A DNA stretch of 62,273 nt. It comes from Algoriphagus sp. (GTDB lineage: Bacteria > Bacteroidota > Bacteroidia > Cytophagales > Cyclobacteriaceae). Under the pieces are notes generated by a model. It searched no databases. It was not told the DNA's origin and saw only the letters and a program-made list of their open reading frames with translations. The stretch spans positions 1 to 62,273 of the forward strand of contig JAGXQZ010000064.1 in assembly GCA_018336015.1 (NCBI GenBank), read 5' to 3'. The position numbers and the translations under genes were made by a program. Below, piece by piece: positions 25,736-34,220 of this stretch. Numbering within the stretch: position 1 is the stretch's first letter; every line of letters begins with the position of its first letter.

Positions 25736-26362
25736 ATGAAAACCCTGTCTTTTTTGTTTTTACTTTCCTTTCTTATAGGCTCAGCGGGATGTGTACCTGA
25801 GGAGGAAGAACTCTTTTATGAATCCTGCGAGGGTTTTGATTTTACTATTCCGGCAAGGGATTGGATGCTATTGACTCCCGGCCCCAATTATACCTTCAGA
25901 AATGGTGACAAAGTCAGAAAAATCATCTCTACCTATACGATTTCAGAGCCATTTACAATAGCATCTGACCCTGAGTTAGTGAAGCTTGGCCAAAGTAAAT
26001 GCTATGGCTTATACCAATCGAATTACCGCACGGAAGACGGATCGGTCTCTTTTTCTAATAAAGTAGGCTATGGAAAAACCTCAGGCTTGGGATTTATGGA
26101 TGTCTATTTTTTGCAAATGGGCTTCCGGCTTGATATCGTCAATGATACTTTGGTAGGCAAAAGAATCAACTCCACAGTGGATGATACGCAGGATTACCTT
26201 TACCAGAATTTTAAAAGTTTGCTGATCTCCGGAAAGCAATACAACAATGTCTTCAAAATAAGCCAGTCCAGTCCAGGTGCAAGGCCGCAAGAAATCTATT
26301 TGGTCAGGCGACTAGGCCTGGTGGCCTATACTATGAGAGATAGCCTATGGGTGGTGGAGTGA
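25736..26362 (+). CDS. Predicted lipoprotein, unknown function
   Basis: A 208-aa protein starting MKTLSFLFLLSFL, with a lipobox at IGSAGC (Cys about residue 19) followed by acidic residues, typical for a surface-exposed or outer-membrane lipoprotein in this phylum. The rest is beta-strand rich with no motif that I recognise. It stands alone between a palindromic element and the convergent hsdR gene. Confidence 0.72.
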   Translation: MKTLSFLFLLSFLIGSAGCVPEEEELFYESCEGFDFTIPARDWMLLTPGPNYTFRNGDKVRKIISTYTISEPFTIASDPELVKLGQSKCYGLYQSNYRTEDGSVSFSNKVGYGKTSGLGFMDVYFLQMGFRLDIVNDTLVGKRINSTVDDTQDYLYQNFKSLLISGKQYNNVFKISQSSPGARPQEIYLVRRLGLVAYTMRDSLWVVE

Positions 26363-26467
26363 GGACTCGCTCTTCCAAATTTGAAATGAAGGGATACGAT
26401 TCAAGGTTTTCTAATCCAATAGAAAAAGAAGCTAAATCACGATCCTGAAGAGCAGACATTTTCAATG

Positions 26468-28885
26468 TCAAGCCACCACATCCTGATACAAATACTGCTG
26501 AAACTCGATAAAAAGCTTTCTTACCTCTCCTGCATTTCCTAACACGCTGAGTCCGTCTGGCAAACTCTGGTACTTGTTCTCAATCAGAGTTTTGAGTTTG
26601 GAATCATCCAATTCATCAATGCCAGCTTCCACATATTTTTCCAATACAAAATCGATAAAGTCCTTTTGATTGGCAGAAAGCAAAGGAATGATGGTTTGTT
26701 GAGCCAATTTGGCTCGTTCTTCCCGTGACTTAGCAATGTAATCTCCATTAAAAACATACTCCAAGACGTCAAAAAGATCACTCTTTTCCATGTTGACCAG
26801 CTTTTGTAACGTGATCAAATCACTCTTTGGAAAGCCCAATTCATCCAGTTTTTCCAATAAGGTCCTACGGGTCACGGGATTTCCCCAAATCGATCGCAAT
26901 TCTTCCTCATTGTGAAAAAGCTTTGGCAATTCCCCGAACAAGTCATTCAAAAATTCCTCCGCCGAGATAGGTTTGCCATCTGCACTCCAAAAAGAGGTGG
27001 CTATCATGTGTTGGATTTCCCGAGCTTTTCCTCTTGCCAGTTTGATTTTGACTTTTTTAGGTTTCTTCTCACAGACACAAGGAGATTCTCCACAAACGAT
27101 ACAAGGTGCTGGCGGTTCTTTAACACATAGGCAATCCAACTCACCACAAGCTGTGCAAGGTACTGGTGGCTGAGGGTCACCAATTACCTCATCAGGTGCA
27201 GCAGGTTCTCCATCCCACTCTGGGTCGGCAAAATGATGGTAGGCATTCACATAATCGTAGATGGTAAAAAACTCTTTTCCATCATAAACTCTTGTTCCTC
27301 GACCCACAATCTGCTTAAACTCTATCATCGAATTGACGGGACGAAGCAAGACGATATTCCGCACGTTTCGGGCATCGACTCCCGTAGAAAGCTTCTGTGA
27401 GGTAGTCAATATCGTAGGGATAGTCTTTTCATTATCCTGAAATTCCCGCAACTGCCGCTCCCCTTCTTCTCCATCATTGGCCGTCACCCGAACGCAATAG
27501 AACGGGTCTTTGGTTTTGCTTTCCTGATTGATCAGATCCCGAACCAATGCCGCGTGTGCCTGATTGGCGCAAAAGACGATGGCTTTTTCTTTTGGTCCAC
27601 AGTCAGCAAGAAAAATTTGGACTCTCTTCCGCTCCCGCTCTACGATCTCGATGGTCCGATTAAAATCCTTTTCCTCGTATCGCTTTCCCTGAGTAACTTC
27701 TCCTTCTACTACTTCATCATCAGAGGTGTAGATGTAATCATCTAGCGTGGTCTGAATCCGCTTCACTTTGAATGGAGTCAAAAAGCCATCGTTTATTCCC
27801 TCCTTGAGTGAGTAGACGTAAACAGGATCACCAAAATACCGATACGTATCTACGTTGTCTTTTCGCTTAGGAGTAGCTGTCAATCCCAATTGGACCGCAG
27901 GAGCAAAGTATTCCAGAATAGCCCTCCAATTACTCTCATCCTGAGCTCCGCCTCGGTGACACTCATCAATGATGATCAGGTCAAAATAATCAGGCGGATA
28001 GGCGCCAAAGTTCGGAGCAGGTTTGCCATCCGCATCCGTTCCAGACATGAAGGTCTGGAAAATGGTAAAGAATAAACTCCCATTTGTCGGTACTCTCCCA
28101 CTTTTCTTGATGGCATCGGGCTTGATTCTTACTAAGGCATCTTCCGGAAAAGCCGAAAAGGAATTATACGCCTGATTGGCCAAAATATTCCGATCTGCCA
28201 AAAACAAGACGCGTGGCCTTCGACTGGCCTCTTCCGGAGTTTTATTTCTGTCCTGGAGATTCCAGCGAGTTTGAAACAGTTTCCAAGCAATCTGAAAAGA
28301 GATGGCTGTTTTCCCTGTTCCCGTGGCTAAAGTCAACAGGATTCTGTCCTTTTGCTTGGCGATAGATTCCAGTGTTTTGGCCACTGAGATTTCCTGATAA
28401 TAGCGAAGCTCCCAAGTGCCCGATTTATCTTCGAAAGGAACTGAGGCAAATCGCTCTCGCCATTCTTCTGAATATACTTCAACAGTTTCTACATCCTGTA
28501 TCGGAAAAGTCTTTTCCCAAAGCTGATCTGGACTCAAAAAATTATCCACCAAACCCTCTGTTCCAGTTTCTAGACAGATTTGATAAATCTGCTTTCCATT
28601 GGTGGAATAGGTGGTTGCCAGTTTCAATTTATCCGCATACTGTTTGGCTTGCATCACGCCTTCTCCGACTTCTAGGTCAGCAGACTTGGCTTCTATGACT
28701 GCTAGCTTGGTTCCTTTGTAGACCAGGACGTAGTCTGCGATTTGTTTTTTGCCTCGCCCGCCCACCTGGATTTTTCCTGCGGTGATCTTGTACTCACGCA
28801 GGACCTTGGAGCCCTCGACCAGGCCCCAGCCAGCTTCTCTAAGCTTGGGGTCGATGAGTTCGGCGCGGGTTTCGGATTCGTTCAT
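26468..28885 (-). CDS. hsdR: Type I restriction enzyme R subunit (EcoEI-like)
   Basis: An 805-aa restriction/translocation subunit of a type I RM system. The N-terminal nuclease has the PD-(D/E)xK layout with Asp51 in IADYVLVY and Glu65/Lys67 in VIEAKS. The SF2 translocase motifs follow: TGTGKT, DECHRGG, GLTATPKR and VGRGTRVYDG. Between the helicase and the C-terminal domain lies a Cys-rich insert (residues 577-605) with two near-identical units, CTACGELDCLC and CIVCGESPCVC, probably two zinc knuckles. The C-terminus (residues about 630-800) is the helical EcoEI_R_C region that contacts the methylase. It is the last gene of the six-gene operon, 20 bp after the DUF3037 gene. It appears intact. 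Confidence 0.94.
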   Translation of the reverse strand: MNESETRAELIDPKLREAGWGLVEGSKVLREYKITAGKIQVGGRGKKQIADYVLVYKGTKLAVIEAKSADLEVGEGVMQAKQYADKLKLATTYSTNGKQIYQICLETGTEGLVDNFLSPDQLWEKTFPIQDVETVEVYSEEWRERFASVPFEDKSGTWELRYYQEISVAKTLESIAKQKDRILLTLATGTGKTAISFQIAWKLFQTRWNLQDRNKTPEEASRRPRVLFLADRNILANQAYNSFSAFPEDALVRIKPDAIKKSGRVPTNGSLFFTIFQTFMSGTDADGKPAPNFGAYPPDYFDLIIIDECHRGGAQDESNWRAILEYFAPAVQLGLTATPKRKDNVDTYRYFGDPVYVYSLKEGINDGFLTPFKVKRIQTTLDDYIYTSDDEVVEGEVTQGKRYEEKDFNRTIEIVERERKRVQIFLADCGPKEKAIVFCANQAHAALVRDLINQESKTKDPFYCVRVTANDGEEGERQLREFQDNEKTIPTILTTSQKLSTGVDARNVRNIVLLRPVNSMIEFKQIVGRGTRVYDGKEFFTIYDYVNAYHHFADPEWDGEPAAPDEVIGDPQPPVPCTACGELDCLCVKEPPAPCIVCGESPCVCEKKPKKVKIKLARGKAREIQHMIATSFWSADGKPISAEEFLNDLFGELPKLFHNEEELRSIWGNPVTRRTLLEKLDELGFPKSDLITLQKLVNMEKSDLFDVLEYVFNGDYIAKSREERAKLAQQTIIPLLSANQKDFIDFVLEKYVEAGIDELDDSKLKTLIENKYQSLPDGLSVLGNAGEVRKLFIEFQQYLYQDVVA

Positions 28886-28905
28886 TGAAAAACTACTTAC
28901 ACGAT

Positions 28906-29751
28906 TTAAAGAATTGAATCATGTAAATCCATTTGGTAACAGATCTCTTTAGCTAATCGCTCTGCATCTGATTCTAAAGCTAATTCAACATGAATTACTC
29001 TATTTTCTATTTGCAAACTCTTCTTTACAAATTTTAATAAGGGTTCATGTTTTTTAGGAATTGATGTTAAGAAAGTTATATGAACAGCCTCATTGGAATG
29101 ACTCAATTCATTAATTTTTCCAGCCCACCTATATACTTTTTCTTTAACTGTTTCTTCTCTTTTTAAGTCAAATGAAAGTGGTTCATAACAGTGCCAAATA
29201 TCATTCTTCCAAGCTTTTTCAAAGGGAAAAACATCATTTGCTGTTGTTATCGTATGGGAGGTAAGCCGGGGAGAGACATTATATTTATCAAAATAAGCTT
29301 TGTACTTTTTCCTCCATACATCATCATCATTAAGCCTTTTTAAAGAGCCTTCTTCAGGAAGATATTTATTGATCAGGAACTCAAATAAATATTCCAAAGC
29401 AATATCCAAATCGATGTCTATTGCCTTTGAAACTTCAGAAAATTGCAAAGCACTGTCATCCCGTTTTAGGATAATTGATGTGATCTGCTCTAGGTTGGCA
29501 GATGGATGAAACAGTTCTTTTAATTGGATTGCAATTTTATTATTAATCCGGTTTTCAAGATATTTTGCCGAATCCATTATAAACTTTCCCTTTGCCTCCG
29601 GAAAAAGAGAAGTGATACGAGTAAACCGATTAGTCACCTTTGCCTTTAAAAAATCATGTTCTGGGGAATAGACAACCACCCCCAAATTGACAAATTCGCC
29701 TGTAAACTGATCGTGTACATAGCGAAGTACTTGATAGTAATAGGGTTTCAT
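28906..29751 (-). CDS. DUF3037 domain protein
   Basis: A 281-aa protein whose N-terminus, YYYQVLRYVHDQFTGEFVNLG, is the DUF3037 signature; the function of the family is unknown. No nuclease, methylase or toxin motif is visible. Its ATG overlaps the stop of the HipA-like kinase gene by 4 bp (ATGA), and hsdR begins 20 bp after it. From memory, DUF3037 genes are frequently next to HipA-like kinase genes in unrelated bacteria, which suggests a two-protein unit. Its base composition looks more AT-rich than the flanking hsdR gene, suggesting that it was acquired as a cassette. Confidence 0.85.
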   Translation of the reverse strand: MKPYYYQVLRYVHDQFTGEFVNLGVVVYSPEHDFLKAKVTNRFTRITSLFPEAKGKFIMDSAKYLENRINNKIAIQLKELFHPSANLEQITSIILKRDDSALQFSEVSKAIDIDLDIALEYLFEFLINKYLPEEGSLKRLNDDDVWRKKYKAYFDKYNVSPRLTSHTITTANDVFPFEKAWKNDIWHCYEPLSFDLKREETVKEKVYRWAGKINELSHSNEAVHITFLTSIPKKHEPLLKFVKKSLQIENRVIHVELALESDAERLAKEICYQMDLHDSIL

Positions 29752-30563
29752 AATAAGGATTGGGTCAATTGGTCTGCAAATTCATCTCGATGATTTACTA
29801 TCTCCGTGAGATAGGCCCTAATTTCACCAACTTCGGAGGTATTCCAAGCCGTTGGTAAAAGAGTCTCCACTTTTTGCCAGAAAGCGTCATCTATTCGCTG
29901 CAAATCTGATGCAAAAGTAGAAAAGTCTTGTACTTTACCTTTTAAGTAAGGATAAAACACATGTTTTTGATACAAAGTTTTCTCGTGATCTAGGACAATC
30001 CATGGCGTTTTTGTCCTTAGAAATGGCAGTATAGTAACATGCGAAAAACTCAATTCGTGATCAAAAATCAAGAATTCCTCACCGTTGGTGTTCACATTGT
30101 TTTTTTGATGCCCTCTGTCAGAATTGGTTACAAACAAATCAAATCCAAAGATCCTCAAGGCATCAGTCTCCATTTTTCCGCTGAACTTTTGACCGGCAAG
30201 GAGTTCTTCAAAGCCTGCCTTGTATCGAGAACCATAATTTTCCCCTAAACTCTGCGATGCATGAATAAAACCATCATAGCCTCGCATGGATTCTACAAAT
30301 GGCTGTGAAATATGGATAATTACAGGATCCACGACAGGCAAATCCAGTTCCATAGCCACCCAAGCAGCAATAAGTTCTTTTGCAGATGAAGCAGGACTCA
30401 TTCGCGGTGATTTCACAAACTTTACAACAAATTGATCCCGAACACCCGTCACTCGATCCACTCCCTCAAGAGACATAGGCAGTGTAGTGCCAGATGACAT
30501 TACTCGATTTGCTCGAAGGGCCTCGATTTGAGGGAGATAGTATTGGGAATCAGAAAAACGCAT
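29748..30563 (-). CDS. HipA-family kinase (HipA_2 type)
   Basis: A 271-aa protein with the HipA-like kinase fold. The ATP-binding lysine is likely Lys48 in FVVKFV, the catalytic loop is NSDRGHQKNN (Asp149, Asn155/156) and the metal-binding motif is FDHELSF (Asp168). It is shorter than E. coli HipA (440 aa) and lacks the HipA N-terminal subdomain; there is no HipB-like helix-turn-helix partner in the operon, so it is not a classical hipBA toxin-antitoxin pair. Its partner is instead the overlapping DUF3037 gene. The location between hsdS and hsdR suggests a role in defence or control of restriction, which is inference. Confidence 0.85.
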   Translation of the reverse strand: MRFSDSQYYLPQIEALRANRVMSSGTTLPMSLEGVDRVTGVRDQFVVKFVKSPRMSPASSAKELIAAWVAMELDLPVVDPVIIHISQPFVESMRGYDGFIHASQSLGENYGSRYKAGFEELLAGQKFSGKMETDALRIFGFDLFVTNSDRGHQKNNVNTNGEEFLIFDHELSFSHVTILPFLRTKTPWIVLDHEKTLYQKHVFYPYLKGKVQDFSTFASDLQRIDDAFWQKVETLLPTAWNTSEVGEIRAYLTEIVNHRDEFADQLTQSLL

Positions 30564-30578
30564 TACTAGGATCAGTAT

Positions 30579-30616
30579 AAAAGCTTATTTAAAACTAAGA
30601 ATAAATTTAAGCTTTT
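30579..30616. promoter_or_regulatory. Inverted repeat in the hsdS-kinase gap (operator or terminator)
   Basis: AAAAGCTTA (30579-30587) and TAAGCTTTT (30608-30616) are perfect inverted copies 20 bp apart, in the 76-bp space between the end of hsdS and the start of the kinase gene. It is too AT-rich and widely spaced for a strong terminator. An operator that gives the kinase/DUF3037 pair its own control is a possibility. Confidence 0.4.
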
Positions 30617-30639
30617 GTGAACAAGTTCTCCACAATACC

Positions 30640-31884
30640 TCATACCCCTACCTCCCTTCCTATCAACTCCCCCGCAAAGGCCTTCTGCAGGATACTCTTC
30701 TTCAACTCCTCCAAGTCAGTGATCTTCTTCTCATACAGCACTTCCAGCTTCTGCGTCTCGGCGCGCAGGGCATCCAATTGGCGGACGATGGTTTGTTGTT
30801 CTTTAAGTTTTGGTAATGGAATTATTATACTTCTAACATTATCCTTTGTAATTGTTTTTGTTGTAGCGCCTTGAAGCCGTGATTTTATCTGAAATTCTCC
30901 ACTATAAGATTTCAAGTATTGAAATACAAATTCGGTTGATGCTTTTTTTTCGTTTAATCTTATTAAGAAGAGGTTCATTGCCAATGAACAAGGCCTATCA
31001 ATTCTTGGCATCAAATAAACATTACCAGCATTACCTATTTTACTCATAATTATTTCACCACCAAACACCTTGCTTTTACTTAGGAAGTTGTAAGCGTTCT
31101 CATCAATAAATCTAAATTCGTTTTCAAAATTATTTTCAAAGTCTGTACTTCTCACCATCCAAGCAAAATCTTCTGTTTCTTTTAGCTCTACATATTGTTT
31201 AAGGATTTGATAGCTTCCATTAGCGTGATAATCGGTAAGTACTGTTATTATTTCACCAAATTCAATTTTTTCCCAATCCCCATTCTCAAACACCCCCTGC
31301 AAATAGCTTTCAAAGAGTTCTTTGGCGTTTTGGAGGTTTTTTTCGGCATTGGCTTTGGCCTTGGCTATTGCAGCAAAAGCCTCATCCAAGATGGAAACTA
31401 TGCGTTGCTGTTCGGGGAGAGGGGGAAGGGGAACGGATACTAAACCTAAATTTTTCCTACTTATTCGTTGTCGTGTTGCTCCTGTTACTTGCTTTTGAAT
31501 TTCCTTTTGATAATCATTTGATAACGAGTAATAAAGGAACCAATTAGGTATAAGTTGTTTCCTGTCAAATCGGACAATTGTGCAATCAACAGCTGTTATC
31601 ATTTTTTCGCCTGTATTTGGTAAAACACAAGCTCTTCCAACTGGATCGGGTAATCGTGAAACTAAACAGTCACCTTCAAAAATTTCAGTGCAACGTAATC
31701 TTTTAAAAGTATCCTCTGAAATGTACCGTGCTTTTTCACCTCGGTCTTTAAAAAACCCGTTTCCAACATTACCTGTTTGAATAAGGCGTATTCCTTCTTC
31801 AGATTGATCTTTGCTTTCAATCCAATCGCCATCTTCAAAGTCAGTGCTTATTTCAACTATTTTTTTTCTGCCCCAATTTTTCAT
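30640..31884 (-). CDS. hsdS: Type I restriction-modification specificity subunit
   Basis: A 414-aa DNA-recognition subunit with the normal two-half layout: a variable target-recognition domain of about 150 aa, a conserved coil starting at PLPPLPEQQRIVSILDEAF, a second variable domain, and a second conserved coil starting at PLPKLKEQQTIVRQLDALR and ending in KKSILQKAFAGEL. The start used is the ATG at 31884, inside the hsdM stop (ATGA overlap); an open extension to 32052 lies inside hsdM and is rejected. The target-recognition domains are more AT-rich than the flanking hsdM, which is common for these swappable regions. No second hsdS copy is present to recombine with. Confidence 0.94.
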   Translation of the reverse strand: MKNWGRKKIVEISTDFEDGDWIESKDQSEEGIRLIQTGNVGNGFFKDRGEKARYISEDTFKRLRCTEIFEGDCLVSRLPDPVGRACVLPNTGEKMITAVDCTIVRFDRKQLIPNWFLYYSLSNDYQKEIQKQVTGATRQRISRKNLGLVSVPLPPLPEQQRIVSILDEAFAAIAKAKANAEKNLQNAKELFESYLQGVFENGDWEKIEFGEIITVLTDYHANGSYQILKQYVELKETEDFAWMVRSTDFENNFENEFRFIDENAYNFLSKSKVFGGEIIMSKIGNAGNVYLMPRIDRPCSLAMNLFLIRLNEKKASTEFVFQYLKSYSGEFQIKSRLQGATTKTITKDNVRSIIIPLPKLKEQQTIVRQLDALRAETQKLEVLYEKKITDLEELKKSILQKAFAGELIGREVGV

Positions 31885-33353
31885 AGCAACTCCAAAATTG
31901 AGTTCAAAATCTCCGCACTTTCCTCGTCCAAGGCTTTCATTTCTTCCAGAATCTCGTTGGGTGAGCGCAGGGCGGTTTCTTCTTTTTTGTTCGGGTTTTT
32001 GACGCTGAGATCCACTTCGGCTCCGCTCAGTGATCGTACGTCTACACTCCATGAATTGGGGCTATCGGCGAAAGTCTTTTGCAGTTCTATGAACTCTGCC
32101 AGATCGTTTTCATTGAGCGGATTGGTCTTGCCGAGGTTGCGGTCGAGGTTGAGTTGGTAGAACCATACTTTTTGGGTGGGTTTGCCTTTTTCGAAGAAGA
32201 GTACGACGGTCTTGACCCCCGCACCGGTGAAGGTGCCCCCAGGCAGGTCGAGGACGGTATGCAGGTTGCAGGTCTGGAGCAGTTGCTTTCTCAGGGCGAC
32301 GGTGGCATTGTCTGTATTGCTTAGGAAGGTGTTTTTGATCACGATCCCGGCCCGACCTCCTGCCCGCAGGATTTTGATAAAGTGCTGCAGGAAGAGCGAG
32401 GCCGTCTCGCCCGTGCGGATGGGGAAGTTTTCCTGCACCTCGGCGCGTTCCTTTCCCCCAAAAGGCGGATTGGCCAACACCACGTCGTAGCGGTCTTTTT
32501 CCTGAATATCGGCCAGATTATCCGCCAGCGTGTTGGTATGGATGATATTGGGCGCCTCGACCCCGTGCAGGATCATGTTCATGATCCCGATGATGTAGGC
32601 CAGGGATTTCTTTTCCTTGCCATAGAAGGTGCGCTTTTGGAGGATTTCGGACTCCTTGGTGGACAATCCTGACCCTGAGCCTGCCGAAGGGCGAGATCTC
32701 ATGTAGTCAAATGCCTCGCAGAGGAAGCCCGCAGACCCGGCAGCCCCGTCATAGACCGTCTCCCCGATCTGAGGATTAACCACTTTGATGATGGAGGTGA
32801 TCAGGGGACGGGGCGTATAATATTCTCCCCCATTCCGACCTGCATTACCCATGTTTTTGATCTTTCCCTCGTAGAGATGGGACATTTCGTGCTTTTCGGC
32901 ATAGGTCCGGAAGCGCAGGGAATCGATCAGATTGATTACTTCCCGCAGGTTGTAGCCGCTTTGAATGCGGTTTTTCAGTTCACTGAAGATCTCCCCGATT
33001 TTGTATTCGATGGTGTCGGGACTTTGGGCCGAGAGCTTGAAGCTGCGGAGGTACGGCCAGAGTTTGTTGTTGACAAAATGATTGAGATCATCCCCGGATT
33101 GGGCCCGATGATGGTCGAGTTCGCCCGAGGGGAGTTTGGGTGCTGCCCAAATAGTCCACTGATACTCTTTTCCGATGATCGGTGTGTATTCTTTGCCTTC
33201 AAGTTCGGCGGCCGTAGCACGATCCTGCTCCAGATCGTCGAGGTATTTGAGAAAAAGAATCCAGGAAGTCTGCTCCACGTAATCCAGTTCCGAGCCACAG
33301 CCCGCATCCTTGTGGAGTATATCGTCTACGTTTTTAAAAGTTTGTTCGAACAT
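31881..33353 (-). CDS. hsdM: Type I restriction-modification N6-adenine methyltransferase
   Basis: A 490-aa M subunit that methylates adenine in the type I target. The N-terminal helical HsdM_N domain (residues about 5-150) precedes the methylase with SAM motif I as YDGAAGSAGFL (residues 201-211; the usual form is D-P-A-C/A-G-S/T-G) and catalytic motif NPPFG (295-299). Residues about 219-230 (SRPSAGSGSGL) are a low-complexity insert between the two motifs, encoded by a sequence containing a REP-like repeat (see 32673-32693). The region around 32200-33100 looks notably GC-richer than the neighbouring genes. It starts 12 bp after the unknown 188-aa gene. Confidence 0.94.
   Translation of the reverse strand: MFEQTFKNVDDILHKDAGCGSELDYVEQTSWILFLKYLDDLEQDRATAAELEGKEYTPIIGKEYQWTIWAAPKLPSGELDHHRAQSGDDLNHFVNNKLWPYLRSFKLSAQSPDTIEYKIGEIFSELKNRIQSGYNLREVINLIDSLRFRTYAEKHEMSHLYEGKIKNMGNAGRNGGEYYTPRPLITSIIKVVNPQIGETVYDGAAGSAGFLCEAFDYMRSRPSAGSGSGLSTKESEILQKRTFYGKEKKSLAYIIGIMNMILHGVEAPNIIHTNTLADNLADIQEKDRYDVVLANPPFGGKERAEVQENFPIRTGETASLFLQHFIKILRAGGRAGIVIKNTFLSNTDNATVALRKQLLQTCNLHTVLDLPGGTFTGAGVKTVVLFFEKGKPTQKVWFYQLNLDRNLGKTNPLNENDLAEFIELQKTFADSPNSWSVDVRSLSGAEVDLSVKNPNKKEETALRSPNEILEEMKALDEESAEILNSILELL
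32673..32693. repeat. Short REP-like sequence inside hsdM
   Basis: The sequence CCCTGAGCCTGCCGAAGGGC resembles a family of short dispersed repeats (CCCTGAGCCTGTCGAAGGG and relatives) that I recall from many bacterial genomes. Here it sits in frame in hsdM and encodes Arg-Pro-Ser-Ala-Gly-Ser-Gly. The match to a dispersed family is from memory. Confidence 0.45.
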
Positions 33354-33365
33354 GTTGGTTTATAA

Positions 33366-33932
33366 TTAATCTTCCCAAGAAAAGGTATCTCTTAGGTATC
33401 TAAGTGTTTCTCGTTCTTGTGTTGAAAATTTTTTGAAGGCATTCCCTGTATGATAGTTTCGATGAGGAAAATAATCCATGGATGCTCCAGTGTAGAGTTG
33501 ATTCAATGAACCATAAATTTTCTGTTGAAATGGGGATAAAGGCCTTCCTCCTGAATCATCTGCTCCAAGCAATTTACAACTGCAGGATGATAGTTTGGCT
33601 GTTCGATTTCCAACTTGAACCAGATAAAGATCATCTTCCAATTCGCAATAGAAGGAAAGGTGGTCTATAGCAAAGTAAAGAATCGTGCTTTTCTCCAAGA
33701 ACAATTTCTTCTTTCTATTGCAATGGAACTTTTGATCTTCTGGATGAAGCGAAAATAAGGGAACAAGTAGTTTTAAATGAATTCCATCTGGAAAAAGTAG
33801 AGAATTGTATTCAAGGATAATTTCCTTTTTGGTTATCGCATCAAAAAATTTCCCCTCCTTGTAAATCACATCCAAGTGTGCGTCGGGTGTGTCAAATTCA
33901 GGAAAATCGGAGAAAAAGGCAGAATCGTTCAT
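33366..33932 (-). CDS. Unknown protein leading the type I RM operon
   Basis: A 188-aa protein that I do not recognise. It starts MNDSAFFSDFPEFDTP, has a beta-rich middle, a small Cys cluster (SSCSC near residue 115) and a helical C-terminus with STQERETLRYLRDT. No signal peptide, transmembrane segment or known catalytic motif is visible. It ends 12 bp before hsdM on the same strand, so it is the first gene of the hsdMS-kinase-DUF3037-hsdR operon, a position often held by regulators or anti-restriction controls. It is AT-rich, like the kinase/DUF3037 pair. The function is open. Confidence 0.75.
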   Translation of the reverse strand: MNDSAFFSDFPEFDTPDAHLDVIYKEGKFFDAITKKEIILEYNSLLFPDGIHLKLLVPLFSLHPEDQKFHCNRKKKLFLEKSTILYFAIDHLSFYCELEDDLYLVQVGNRTAKLSSCSCKLLGADDSGGRPLSPFQQKIYGSLNQLYTGASMDYFPHRNYHTGNAFKKFSTQERETLRYLRDTFSWED

Positions 33933-34159
33933 TATGGATGAATTAAAAATTAATTTCTAAATATAATTTTTTGGGGGTTAGTTGAGAAAGCAGATTTATT
34001 CTAATGACAGAACATGTCTCAATTTCTTAAGACAAATCGATGAATTGCTTTCAACTGAATACCGCTAGCGCTCTTGTATTAGGTAGGATTTGAAATTTTC
34101 AAGTTTGATTCTTGGATTTGAAATCCTTAATCTGAAAGAAAAAGAATAAAAAACATAAA

Positions 34160-34210
34160 GAGGCTCCCCGGAAGTGGCACAAATTACAATCTTGTATCCC
34201 GAGGAGCTTC
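34160..34210 (-). terminator. Possible terminator of galE
   Basis: GAGGCTCCCCGG (34160-34171) can pair with CCCGAGGAGCTTC (34198-34210) with one mismatch and a G-T pair; on the minus strand a T-rich stretch (TTTATGTTTTTT) follows. It lies 10 bp beyond the galE stop. The remainder of 33933-34220 shows no gene. Confidence 0.45.
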
Positions 34211-34220
34211 CAATGAAAAA

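Noticed and set aside
25570..25800. 76-aa frame overlapping the lipoprotein start
   Set aside because: Different frame from the lipoprotein, no signal or family similarity, and it runs into the coding region.
29748..30563. Classical hipBA toxin-antitoxin locus
   Set aside because: No helix-turn-helix HipB partner is present; the kinase is of the short HipA_2 type and is coupled to DUF3037.
30640..31884. Phase-variable hsdS with inverted repeats
   Set aside because: Only one hsdS copy and no recombinase or second specificity gene in the window, so inversion switching is not supported.
26468..33932. Genomic island with flanking direct repeats or an integrase
   Set aside because: No integrase, tRNA target or matching flanking repeats could be found around the RM operon.
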